From the NCBI GenBank assembly GCA_913031655.1, contig CAJWFY010000005.1:1-24753 (forward strand): a stretch of 24,753 nucleotides of DNA. The letters run 5' to 3'. Of the stretch, positions 16,582 through 23,861 are shown in pieces; the stretch's first letter is position 1; every line of letters starts with the position of its first letter. A program made the translations under genes and the position numbers. Origin of the DNA: an uncultured Flavobacteriaceae bacterium (GTDB lineage: Bacteria; Bacteroidota; Bacteroidia; Flavobacteriales; Flavobacteriaceae). The notes beneath the pieces were generated by a model, which was given only the letters and a program-made list of their open reading frames with translations, was not told the DNA's origin and ran no database searches.

Positions 16582-16914
16582 TTAGTTTAAATAATCATTC
16601 AAATTAGAAAATTTAATATCTGAATGTGACGAATGATATAAAACTTCATCTTCCTTTATTAGTAAAAGTTGTGGAGATTCATGATATACATTGTATTTAA
16701 CTGAAATATCATTTGAAAGTTTTTTCATTGTAATTACATCAATGTAGATGTATTTTTGAATGCTTAGATTATCAGTAAATTCTAATTCAAATCTTTTAAA
16801 AACTATTTTACTAACAATACATCTGGGTGAGTGTTTGAAAATTATAATGTAATTATTATTTGATTTTGGAATATCATTTATAGAATTAATTTCAATCCAA
16901 TTTATTTTAGCCAT
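16582..16914 (-). CDS. ytxJ: YtxJ-type monothiol bacilliredoxin
   Basis: A 110-residue thioredoxin-fold protein of the YtxJ (bacillithiol system redox-active protein) family. The N-terminal INWIEINSIND is followed by a strand IIIFKHSPRCIVSKIVFKRFE, in which Cys32 is the single active-site cysteine (SPRCIVS) on the first helix. Next come a strand ending YIDVITMKKLSNDISVKYNVYHESPQLLLI, where SPQ supplies the expected cis-proline, and a C-terminal helix. In the family these proteins remove bacillithiol from oxidised proteins; this is inferred here, as no bacillithiol synthesis gene lies in the window. The ATG start is 32 bases from the divergent smpB start. glyA follows on the same strand after 83 bases, so the two may be partly co-transcribed. 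A one-mismatch -7 box (TATATTTT, 16929-16922) lies 7 bases upstream. Confidence 0.85.
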   Translation of the reverse strand: MAKINWIEINSINDIPKSNNNYIIIFKHSPRCIVSKIVFKRFELEFTDNLSIQKYIYIDVITMKKLSNDISVKYNVYHESPQLLLIKEDEVLYHSSHSDIKFSNLNDYLN

Positions 16915-16934
16915 ATTAAGTAAAATATACTTGT

Positions 16935-16942
16935 TAACTTTG
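16935..16942 (+). promoter_or_regulatory. -7 element for smpB, almost at the start codon
   Basis: TAACTTTG is a perfect TAnnTTTG match and ends only four bases before the smpB GTG at 16947. Transcription would then begin at or next to the start codon, giving a leaderless or nearly leaderless mRNA. Confidence 0.45.
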
Positions 16943-16946
16943 TTCT

Positions 16947-17399
16947 GTGATTAAAAAAGTAAATATACTAAATAAGAAAGCCAAATTTGAATACGAATTA
17001 ATAGATCAGTATTCAGCTGGAGTTGTTTTAACTGGAACAGAAATTAAATCTATAAGAGACGGTAAAGCATCTATTTCTGAAAGTTTTTGTGAATTTAATG
17101 ATTCAGGTGAATTGTTTATTGTTAACATGTTTATTGATGAATATTCTTTTGGAAACCAATACAATCACCAAACTAGAAGTCAAAGAAAATTACTTTTAAA
17201 TAAAAAAGAATTAAAAAAATTATTCAAAGAAGTTCGAAACACTGGACTAACTATAATCCCATTAAAAGTATTTATTAGTGATAATGGTTTTGCTAAAATT
17301 TTAATTTCGTTAGCCAAGGGAAAAAAAACATATGATAAAAGACATGCTATAAAAAATAGAGAAAACAAAATACAACTGGACAGACTAAAAAAGAAATAA
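16947..17399 (+). CDS. smpB: SsrA-binding protein SmpB
   Basis: A 150-residue RNA-binding protein that delivers tmRNA to stalled ribosomes for trans-translation. Conserved features are NKKAKFEYELIDQYSAGVVLTGTEIKSIRDGKASISE (9-45), the FIVNMFIDEYSFGN segment, RSQRKLLLNKKEL (77-89) and the C-terminal KGKKTYDKRHAIKNRE tail, which is disordered off the ribosome and occupies the empty mRNA channel. Length is typical. The start is GTG; the conserved region begins soon after and no ATG lies nearby. The tmRNA gene is not in this window. It is divergent from ytxJ, with only 32 bases between the starts, and converges on pcm with a single base between the two stop codons. Confidence 0.97.
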   Translation: MIKKVNILNKKAKFEYELIDQYSAGVVLTGTEIKSIRDGKASISESFCEFNDSGELFIVNMFIDEYSFGNQYNHQTRSQRKLLLNKKELKKLFKEVRNTGLTIIPLKVFISDNGFAKILISLAKGKKTYDKRHAIKNRENKIQLDRLKKK

Positions 17400-17400
17400 T

Positions 17401-18042
17401 TTAATTAACCTTTTTTAGCATCGGAACAAAATTAAACTTCCCTAATTTTTTTTTCTCAAATTTAGTTTCACTTTTTCTGTTTATTAATATCATTTCTTGA
17501 TTCATATCTCCAACAGGAATAATAATCTTTCCTCCTATTTTTAATTGAAGAAGTAGTTTTTTTGGAATTTCAGAAGCTCCTGCTGTAACTAATATTTTAT
17601 CAAATGGCGCATGTTCTGGCAAGCCTAAATAACCATCTCCATATTTTATTAATTTTGGTGAATATCCTAACATATTCAACCTTTTCATAGATTTCCTGTA
17701 TAATACATGTTGCCTTTCAATAGTGTATACATTAGAACTTAGTTTGACTAACACAGCTGTTTGATAGCCAGATCCTGTTCCAATCTCAAGAACTTTATCG
17801 TTTTTTTCTATTTCTAGTACCGAAGTTTGAAATGCCACTGTATAAGGCTGTGATATAGTCTGATTAGAATCAATAGGAAACGCCTTATCTATATAAGCAT
17901 GTGACTCAAAATCATTATCAATAAAGAAATGTCTTGGAATGTTTAAAATAGCGTTTAAAACCATTTTTGAATCAATACCCTTCTTAATTAGTTCTTCAAC
18001 TAATCTTTTTCTTAAACCCTTATGTTTTGAAGTATCTAACAA
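17401..18042 (-). CDS. pcm: Protein-L-isoaspartate O-methyltransferase
   Basis: A 213-residue SAM-dependent methyltransferase that methylates L-isoaspartyl residues in aged proteins and so starts their repair. Signature features are DTSKHKGLRKRLVEEL at the N-terminus, IPRHFFID (35-42), AFPIDSNQTISQPYTVAFQ (54-72), SAM motif I VLEIGTGSGYQTA (84-96), YTIERQ, and KILVTAGASEIPKKLL. The C-terminus (GGKIIIPVGDMNQEMILI) matches the family. The start is TTG: an in-frame TAA lies three codons upstream and the conserved DTSKH begins two residues later. It converges on smpB and is divergent from the four-gene oxidoreductase-miaA operon, with 59 bases between the starts. Confidence 0.95.
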   Translation of the reverse strand: MLDTSKHKGLRKRLVEELIKKGIDSKMVLNAILNIPRHFFIDNDFESHAYIDKAFPIDSNQTISQPYTVAFQTSVLEIEKNDKVLEIGTGSGYQTAVLVKLSSNVYTIERQHVLYRKSMKRLNMLGYSPKLIKYGDGYLGLPEHAPFDKILVTAGASEIPKKLLLQLKIGGKIIIPVGDMNQEMILINRKSETKFEKKKLGKFNFVPMLKKVN

Positions 18043-18080
18043 TAGCTTTTAATTATTATAAAATTAATAAATAAGAATTG

Positions 18081-18088
18081 TATTTTTG
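18081..18088 (+). promoter_or_regulatory. -7 element for the oxidoreductase-yggS-exonuclease-miaA operon
   Basis: TATTTTTG matches TAnnTTTG perfectly and lies 13 bases before the first ATG of the operon. No clear -33 TTG is seen. It is the only promoter-like sequence I noticed for the four genes. Confidence 0.48.
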
Positions 18089-18101
18089 AAAAAAATATTA
18101 A

Positions 18102-19058
18102 ATGATAAAAGTAGGTGTTATCGGAACAGGTCATTTGGGAGCTATTCACCTTAAACTTCTTAATGAGTCAAGTTTATATCAAGTTATAGGTTTTCATGAT
18201 AAAGATTTAAAAAAATCTAAAGATTTAGGAACCGACAACGTTTATTTTAAAGATTCAATTGATTTAATAAGTTCAGTTGATGTTGTTTTTATTTGTTCTA
18301 ACACCCCTACTCATTATGAGATAGCAAAGAAATGTTTAGAAAATAATAAACATATTTTTGTAGAAAAGCCAATTACTTCAACTGTTGAGCAAGCTAAAGA
18401 GTTAGTACAATTAGCAAAGGACAAAAGTCTTATTGGTCAAGTAGGACATGTTGAACGTTTTAATCCAGCTTACGTTAGTTTGAAAGAAACTATTGATAAT
18501 CCAAAATTCATAGAATGTCACAGGCTTGCTGAGTTTAATCCAAGAGGTAATGATGTCTCTGTAGTACTAGACCTTATGATTCATGATATAGATATTGTTC
18601 TTAGCATAGTCAAATCAAAAATTAAATCAGTTAGTGCAAACGGAGTTTGTGTAATTAGTGATACGCCTGATATCACTAATGCAAGAGTAGAATTTGAAAA
18701 TGGTTGTGTAGCAAACTTCACATCGAGTAGAATCTCATTAAAAAATATGAGAAAAACACGTTTTTTTCAAAATGACGCCTATATATCTTTAGATTTTTTA
18801 GAAAAGAAAAGTGAAGTTGTTAAAATATCTAATACAATTAACAATTCAGACAAATATGCAATGATTATTGAAAATTCTAAGGGAGATAAAAAGCAAATAC
18901 ATTATAATAATCCAGAAATTAAAATAACTAATGCAATTGTTGAAGAGCATAATTCATTTGCTTATTCAATAAAAAATAATTCAAAGCCAGTTATTAGTTT
19001 AGAAGATGGTTATTTAGCTCTGAATTTAGCAAATAAAATTATTAATAAAATTCAATGA
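18102..19058 (+). CDS. Gfo/Idh/MocA-family NAD(P)-dependent oxidoreductase
   Basis: A 318-residue sugar-type dehydrogenase. The Rossmann domain starts with GVIGTGHLG (5-13), and the EKP motif with its conserved lysine is at 88-90. GHVERFNPAY (115-124) and the sequence RLAEFNPRGNDVSVVLDLMIHDIDIVL (141-167), with the family histidine H161, mark a subgroup that I recall beside lipid A genes in several phyla, where UDP-N-acetylglucosamine oxidation (GnnA-like) has been proposed. That substrate is an inference; no lipid A gene lies here. It is the first gene of an operon: its TGA overlaps the ATG of the YggS gene as ATGA (19055-19058). The ATG start is well supported, as the Rossmann strand follows directly. 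Confidence 0.92.
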   Translation: MIKVGVIGTGHLGAIHLKLLNESSLYQVIGFHDKDLKKSKDLGTDNVYFKDSIDLISSVDVVFICSNTPTHYEIAKKCLENNKHIFVEKPITSTVEQAKELVQLAKDKSLIGQVGHVERFNPAYVSLKETIDNPKFIECHRLAEFNPRGNDVSVVLDLMIHDIDIVLSIVKSKIKSVSANGVCVISDTPDITNARVEFENGCVANFTSSRISLKNMRKTRFFQNDAYISLDFLEKKSEVVKISNTINNSDKYAMIIENSKGDKKQIHYNNPEIKITNAIVEEHNSFAYSIKNNSKPVISLEDGYLALNLANKIINKIQ

Positions 19059-19705
19059 AAATTGCTAATAATTTATTGAAAATCAAATCTGAATTACCTG
19101 AAGATGTAAAACTCGTCGCGGTTTCAAAAACTAAACCTATTGAGGATATAAAATCAGCTTATAAAACAGGACAATTAGATTTTGGAGAAAACAAAATTCA
19201 AGAGCTTGTTTCAAAATATGATTCTCTTCCAAAAAACATTAAGTGGCACATGATTGGTCACCTTCAATCTAATAAGGTTAAATATATAGCACCATTTATT
19301 CATTTAATTCATAGTGTAGATAGTATAAAATTAATTAGAGAGATTAATAAACAAGCAATTAAAAATAATAGAACAATTAATGTTTTGATTCAGATTGATA
19401 TCTCTAATGATAAAACAAAATTTGGTTTTTCAGTTGACGATTTTCATGTGATTTTAAAAGATGAACTATTATCGACATTTAACAACCTTAAAGTTGTTGG
19501 ATTAATGGGTATGGCTAGTTTTACTGATAATCAATATGTTATAAAGAATCAGTTTAACTTTTTAAAAGATTTATTTAATAAGCACAAAGAAACATTGTCT
19601 CTTGAAATTTTATCAATGGGTATGAGCGGAGATTATAATATAGCTATTGAATGTCAAAGTAACCTTATAAGGTTAGGTAGCACTATCTTTGGTAAACGTA
19701 AATAA
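19055..19705 (+). CDS. yggS: YggS-family PLP-binding protein (PLP homeostasis)
   Basis: A 216-residue alanine-racemase-fold protein of the YggS/PROSC family. These proteins bind pyridoxal phosphate and affect vitamin B6 and amino-acid homeostasis without a known catalytic reaction. Visible motifs are VKLVAVSKTKP with the PLP lysine K25, FGENKIQELVSK, WHMIGHLQSNKVKY, HSVDSIKL, NVLIQIDISND, LMGMASF, SMGMSGDYNIAIECQSNLIRLGSTIFG (phosphate-binding region). Length is slightly shorter than the E. coli protein (about 234). It overlaps the upstream oxidoreductase by four bases and ends seven bases before the preferred start of the nuclease gene, so it is translated as part of the operon. Confidence 0.95.
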   Translation: MKIANNLLKIKSELPEDVKLVAVSKTKPIEDIKSAYKTGQLDFGENKIQELVSKYDSLPKNIKWHMIGHLQSNKVKYIAPFIHLIHSVDSIKLIREINKQAIKNNRTINVLIQIDISNDKTKFGFSVDDFHVILKDELLSTFNNLKVVGLMGMASFTDNQYVIKNQFNFLKDLFNKHKETLSLEILSMGMSGDYNIAIECQSNLIRLGSTIFGKRK

Positions 19706-19712
19706 AAAAATA

Positions 19713-21002
19713 TTGTATTCAATTATTGATGTAGAAACAACGGGTGGAAAATTTAACGAAGAAGGCATTACTGAAATTGCCATCTATAAGTTTGATGGAG
19801 TAGATGTTATTGATCAATTTATAAGTTTAGTTAACCCAGAAATACCTATTCAACCATTTGTGCAGCAATTAACAGGAATAACGGATAACATGTTAGTAAA
19901 TGCACCAAAATTCTTTCAAATTGCTAAAAGAATATTAGAAATTACAGATAAAACTATTCTTGTAGCGCATAATTCATCGTTTGACTACAGGATGCTGAAA
20001 ATTGAGTTTGACAGATTAGGATATGATTTTATAACTCCTCAACTATGCACTGTTAATCTATCAAAAAAACTAATTCCTAATATGGATTCTTATAAATTAG
20101 GGAACTTGGTGAAATCACTTGGAATTCCAATTAGTAATAGACATAGAGCTTCTGGAGATGCTAAAGCTACAGTGGAATTATTTAAGTTGTTATTAGTGAA
20201 AGATATTAATAAAGAAATATTTAATAGTTCAATTAAAACAGATATTAAACCAAAAAAAAACAAATGGGTTGATTTATTGAAAAATTTAAAAAATGAAACA
20301 GGAATATATTATTTTCTTGATAATAACGGGAAAATCATTTATATAGGAAAAAGTAAATCGATCAAAAACAGAGTCAATCAACATTTAACTGGAAGTAGCA
20401 ATAAATCATTAAAAATTCGATTAGAATTATCTGATGTTAGCTATGAAAATACAGGGAGTGAACTGATAGCTCTATTAAAAGAAAATAAGGAGATAAAAGT
20501 ACATCAACCTAAGTTCAACAGATTATTAAAAACTATAATTAAAAAATTTGGTCTTGAAATTTGCACAGATATCAATAATTTTAAATTTCTAAGAATATCA
20601 CATTACCACGACTCTATAGAATTTGTTGAAACATATCCATCTTTAAAACTTGCTAATAAAAAACTATCTGTTTTAAACATAAAATATAATCTAGAAAGTA
20701 ACAAGTCTAAGGAAAGCAACTTAAATATTTCTGAAATATTAAAAAATCATAGTTTTCCATTTACTAATATGTTGATAATAGATAAAGGAAGAGATGTTGA
20801 TGAAAAAAGTGTGCTTTTAATTAAAAATAATAAATACATTGGTTACGGATATTTCACTCTTAACTATCAAATAAATAATATAGAAATTTTAGAGTCTTTA
20901 ATTACTAATTCAGAAAAAAATGAAGGATCTAAGTTATTGATAATTAATTATTTGAATAAACATAAAATTGAAAAGATAATTAATATTGATCATCTAGTAT
21001 GA
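19713..21002 (+). CDS. DnaQ-like 3'-5' exonuclease fused to a GIY-YIG (UvrC-type) nuclease
   Basis: A 429-residue two-nuclease protein. The N-terminal DEDDh exonuclease has exo I DVETTG (D6, E8), exo II HNSSFD (H86, D91) and exo III HRASGD (H144, D149). A lysine-rich linker leads to a GIY-YIG domain: GIYYF (from 197), IYIGKSKSIKNRV (209-221, with arginine 220) and TGSELIALL with the metal-binding glutamate 250. The remaining ~150 residues are less conserved. GIY-YIG domains of this type match the N-terminal half of UvrC and Cho, which make the 3' incision in nucleotide excision repair; combined exonuclease/Cho-like proteins are known in several phyla. The start is uncertain. TTG at 19713 gives MYSIIDVETTG, as in homologues I remember; TTG at 19689 would add eight residues and overlap yggS by 17 bases. 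The stop overlaps miaA as ATGA. Confidence 0.9.
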   Translation: MYSIIDVETTGGKFNEEGITEIAIYKFDGVDVIDQFISLVNPEIPIQPFVQQLTGITDNMLVNAPKFFQIAKRILEITDKTILVAHNSSFDYRMLKIEFDRLGYDFITPQLCTVNLSKKLIPNMDSYKLGNLVKSLGIPISNRHRASGDAKATVELFKLLLVKDINKEIFNSSIKTDIKPKKNKWVDLLKNLKNETGIYYFLDNNGKIIYIGKSKSIKNRVNQHLTGSSNKSLKIRLELSDVSYENTGSELIALLKENKEIKVHQPKFNRLLKTIIKKFGLEICTDINNFKFLRISHYHDSIEFVETYPSLKLANKKLSVLNIKYNLESNKSKESNLNISEILKNHSFPFTNMLIIDKGRDVDEKSVLLIKNNKYIGYGYFTLNYQINNIEILESLITNSEKNEGSKLLIINYLNKHKIEKIINIDHLV

Positions 21003-21901
21003 GAAAAACTTTAATTACTATTTCTGGACCTACGGCAGTTGGTAAAACGAAGTTTAGTATAGAGTTAGCCCAATTATTAAATTGTGAAATTATCTCTTGT
21101 GATTCAAGACAGTTTTATAAAGAGATGAGTATTGGAACTGGGGTGCCCTCTGTTATTGAGCTTTCTACAGTGAAACACCACTGTATACAGCATAAATCTA
21201 TTTTAGATCGTTATACCATTAATGATTTTGAAATTGAATCAAATGAAATTTTAAATAACCAGTTTAAAACTAACGATTTCATGATAATGGTTGGAGGATC
21301 TGGGTTGTATATGGACGCCTCGATATATGGATTAGATAAATTTCCCGAAGTTGATTTGGGTATTAGAAATGATTTAAACAAGCAGTATACGGTGAAGGGG
21401 ATAAAGTTCCTTCAGAATAAATTAAAAGAGCTTGATCCACAATACTATAAAAAAATAGATATTTACAATTCTAGAAGAATTATCAGAGCTTTAGAAGTTT
21501 GTATTTCATCTAAAAAACCTTACTCTAGTTTTTTAAATAAAACTAAAGTAAATCGTCCGTATAAAGTTTTTCCAATTGCAATTAATATCGAAAGAAAAGA
21601 TTTATATGATTTAATTAATAAAAGAGTTGATCAAATGCTTGAAAGCGGGTTACTAGATGAAGTTAAATCACTTAAAAAGTACATGAATCTGACTGCACTT
21701 CAGACAGTTGGATATAAAGAGCTTTTTGATTATTTAAATAGTACAAACCCATTAGAAAGTTACATTGAAGAAATTAAAAAAAACACAAGAAGATATTCAA
21801 AAAGGCAAATTACTTGGTTAAATAAAAAGAATGATCTGTTATGGATAGATCATAGTTATAATGTTAAAAATATAGTTTCTGCTTATTTTGATTTAAAATA
21901 A
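20999..21901 (+). CDS. miaA: tRNA dimethylallyltransferase
   Basis: A 300-residue enzyme adding a dimethylallyl group from DMAPP to N6 of A37 in tRNAs reading UNN codons, which stabilises codon-anticodon pairing. The P-loop GPTAVGKT (10-17), the CDSRQFYKEMSIGTGVPS segment (34-51, with D35 as general base), KHHCI in place of the usual PHH, MVGGSGLYMDA, RRIIRALE, TALQTVGYKEL and NTRRYSKRQITWLNK are all visible. The normal length is about 300. It is the last gene of the operon starting at 18102 and begins inside the stop of the nuclease gene. Its 3' end overlaps the convergent purC by 19 bases, the largest overlap in the window. Confidence 0.96.
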   Translation: MRKTLITISGPTAVGKTKFSIELAQLLNCEIISCDSRQFYKEMSIGTGVPSVIELSTVKHHCIQHKSILDRYTINDFEIESNEILNNQFKTNDFMIMVGGSGLYMDASIYGLDKFPEVDLGIRNDLNKQYTVKGIKFLQNKLKELDPQYYKKIDIYNSRRIIRALEVCISSKKPYSSFLNKTKVNRPYKVFPIAINIERKDLYDLINKRVDQMLESGLLDEVKSLKKYMNLTALQTVGYKELFDYLNSTNPLESYIEEIKKNTRRYSKRQITWLNKKNDLLWIDHSYNVKNIVSAYFDLK

Positions 21902-22833
21902 GAATTAACATTAAACTGAATTCTTGATTGAATATCGCTTGTTTCTGATTTAACAAACTTAGAACCAGTAATTTTTTCATAAAGTTCTATATATCTTTCT
22001 GAAACTTCTTTTATATAGTCTGAACTCATTTCTGGAATATTTTCTCCTTCTTTTCCTTGAAAACCTTTACTTATAAGCCACTGCCTCACAAATTCTTTAG
22101 ATAATTGTTTTTGAGTAGCTCCTGAACTCTGTAATTTTTTATATGAATCTAAATAAAAATACCTAGAAGAGTCTGGAGTATGTATTTCATCAATTAAAAT
22201 TATATCTCCACTTGAATTTTTGCCAAACTCGTATTTAGTATCTACCAATATTAAACCTTGTTTATTTGCTATTCTTGAACCTTCAGAAAACAACTTATAG
22301 GTATAATCTTCTAATATTTTATAATCTTCTCTAGAAACGATATTTTTATTTAGTAAATCATCTTTTGAAATATCTTCATCATGCTGGCCATTTATTGCTT
22401 TGGTAGTGGGTGTTATAATTGGAGTATTGAACTTGTCATTTTCCACCATCCCCTCAGCCATATTAATACCACAAATTTGTCTTATTCCAGAGTTATATAG
22501 TCTTGCAGCATGCCCAGACAAATAACCTCTTATTACCATTTCAATTTTAAAAGGTTTACAAATTTGCCCAATTGAAACGTTTGGATCAGGGGAGTCTATT
22601 AACCAGTTTTTAACAATATGAGATGTTTCATTTAACATTTTACATGCAATCTGATTCAAAATCTGACCTTTATATGGAATACCCTTAGGTAAAACAACAT
22701 CAAAGGCAGATAACCTGTCTGAAGCTACCATTACTAAATATTTATTGTCAATGTTGTATACATCTCTAACTTTTCCTGAATATTTAGAAATTTGATTTTC
22801 AAATTTAAAATCTGTTCTTGTAATTGAATTCAT
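21883..22833 (-). CDS. purC: Phosphoribosylaminoimidazole-succinocarboxamide (SAICAR) synthase
   Basis: A 316-residue ATP-dependent ligase joining CAIR and aspartate to form SAICAR in de novo purine synthesis. Motifs are YSGKVRDVYNI (18-28), ASDRLSAFDVVLP, GYLSGHAARLY, the TTKAINGQHDED segment, GLILVDTKYEFG and IDEIHTPDSSRYF. It belongs to the longer (about 300-residue, yeast Ade1-like) group rather than the 237-residue E. coli type. The ATG overlaps the phoH stop as ATGA (22833-22830), indicating coupled translation in a phoH-purC operon. It converges on miaA with a 19-base overlap, so transcription from both sides runs into the other gene. Confidence 0.96.
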   Translation of the reverse strand: MNSITRTDFKFENQISKYSGKVRDVYNIDNKYLVMVASDRLSAFDVVLPKGIPYKGQILNQIACKMLNETSHIVKNWLIDSPDPNVSIGQICKPFKIEMVIRGYLSGHAARLYNSGIRQICGINMAEGMVENDKFNTPIITPTTKAINGQHDEDISKDDLLNKNIVSREDYKILEDYTYKLFSEGSRIANKQGLILVDTKYEFGKNSSGDIILIDEIHTPDSSRYFYLDSYKKLQSSGATQKQLSKEFVRQWLISKGFQGKEGENIPEMSSDYIKEVSERYIELYEKITGSKFVKSETSDIQSRIQFNVNSYFKSK

Positions 22834-23783
22834 ATTAATTCTTCATTTGTCTTATAAGCTTCTATAATTCTTTTAACCACCTCATGTCTTAACACATCAC
22901 TATCATCCAACTGTACGATTTTAATACCTTCAATATTTTTAAGTAAAATACTTGCTTCTTTTAAACCAGATGTAAATTTTTTAGGCAAATCAATTTGACC
23001 AGGATCTCCGGTTATCATAAATTTTGCATTATTACCCATTCTCGTTAAAAACATTTTCATTTGATTATGAGTTGTATTTTGTCCTTCATCTAAAATGACA
23101 AAAGCACCATCTAATGTTCTTCCTCTCATATATGCCAAAGGAGCTATTTCAATAATTCCTCTGTTAATGTAATCTTCTAACTTTTCAGTGGCAATCATTT
23201 CTTTTAATGAATCATATAATGGTTGCATATAGGGATCTAATTTATCTTTTAAATCTCCAGGCAAAAAGCCTAAGCTCTCCCCTGCCTCAACAGCTGGTCT
23301 AGTTAATATTATCTTTTTAACAGTTTTATCTTTTAATGCTTTAACTGCGATAGCAATTCCAGTATAAGTTTTTCCAGTTCCGGCTGGACCTATAGCAAAA
23401 ACCATATCATTATCATCGAAAGCATCAACAATCTTAATTTGATTAATAGTATGTGCCTTAATTGGTTTCTTACCAACACCATACAAAATAAGTCTAGTTT
23501 GATTGGCTTTAATTATTTCTTTACCATTACCACTTAAAATAGAGTTTATAAACTTATCGTTAATAATATTGTTTTTATTTTTGATAAGAAGTGATAAGGT
23601 GTCTAACCTAGAAGTTAATTGAGTTACAGAAGAATCTTCTCCATTAAATATCAACCGATCTCCTTTTGAAATTATTTTAATTTTAGTAAAATGTTTCTTT
23701 ATTAAAGAAACAAGATCATAGTTTTTTTTATCAAAAAATTCTAGAGGATGTATCTGTTTAATAAAATATTCAATTTTTTTCAC
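22830..23783 (-). CDS. phoH: PhoH-family ATPase (YbeZ-like)
   Basis: A 317-residue cytosolic P-loop NTPase of the PhoH/YbeZ group, which elsewhere is linked to YbeY and to rRNA and ribosome maturation, and may be an RNA helicase. Residues 1-100 form the N-terminal region with a KH-like alpha/beta domain. The ATPase core has VFAIGPAGTGKTYTGIAIA (128-146, Walker A 132-139), LTRPAVEAGESLGFLPGD (160-177), YMRGRTLDGAFVILDEGQN (218-236, Walker B) and MITGDPGQIDLP (256-267). The start is GTG at 23783, with no nearby ATG in frame. It leads the phoH-purC operon. A divergent SAM hydrolase gene starts 78 bases away, a neighbourhood I recall in flavobacteria. Confidence 0.94.
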   Translation of the reverse strand: MKKIEYFIKQIHPLEFFDKKNYDLVSLIKKHFTKIKIISKGDRLIFNGEDSSVTQLTSRLDTLSLLIKNKNNIINDKFINSILSGNGKEIIKANQTRLILYGVGKKPIKAHTINQIKIVDAFDDNDMVFAIGPAGTGKTYTGIAIAVKALKDKTVKKIILTRPAVEAGESLGFLPGDLKDKLDPYMQPLYDSLKEMIATEKLEDYINRGIIEIAPLAYMRGRTLDGAFVILDEGQNTTHNQMKMFLTRMGNNAKFMITGDPGQIDLPKKFTSGLKEASILLKNIEGIKIVQLDDSDVLRHEVVKRIIEAYKTNEELI

Positions 23784-23815
23784 TTAAGCTATGCGTTTTA
23801 TTAATTGTCAAGTTG

Positions 23816-23823
23816 TAAATTTA
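23816..23823. promoter_or_regulatory. Palindromic -7-like element between phoH and the SAM hydrolase gene
   Basis: TAAATTTA reads the same on both strands and is one base off TAnnTTTG in each direction. It lies 32 bases before the phoH GTG and 38 bases before the SAM hydrolase ATG. It could serve both divergent genes. Alternatively, a TTG (23805-23807) followed after 18 bases by TAATTTTTG could drive the plus strand only. Confidence 0.25.
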
Positions 23824-23861
23824 TGTAATTTTTGATTTTAAATATTAATTTTTTTTAACAA

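Noticed and set aside
17180..17368. Minus-strand open frame opposite smpB
   Set aside because: Shadow of smpB; lies within its conserved C-terminal half.
19689..19712. Upstream TTG start for the exonuclease/GIY-YIG gene
   Set aside because: Would add eight residues overlapping yggS that homologues, as I remember them, do not have; TTG 19713 fits MYSIIDVETTG better. Not excluded.
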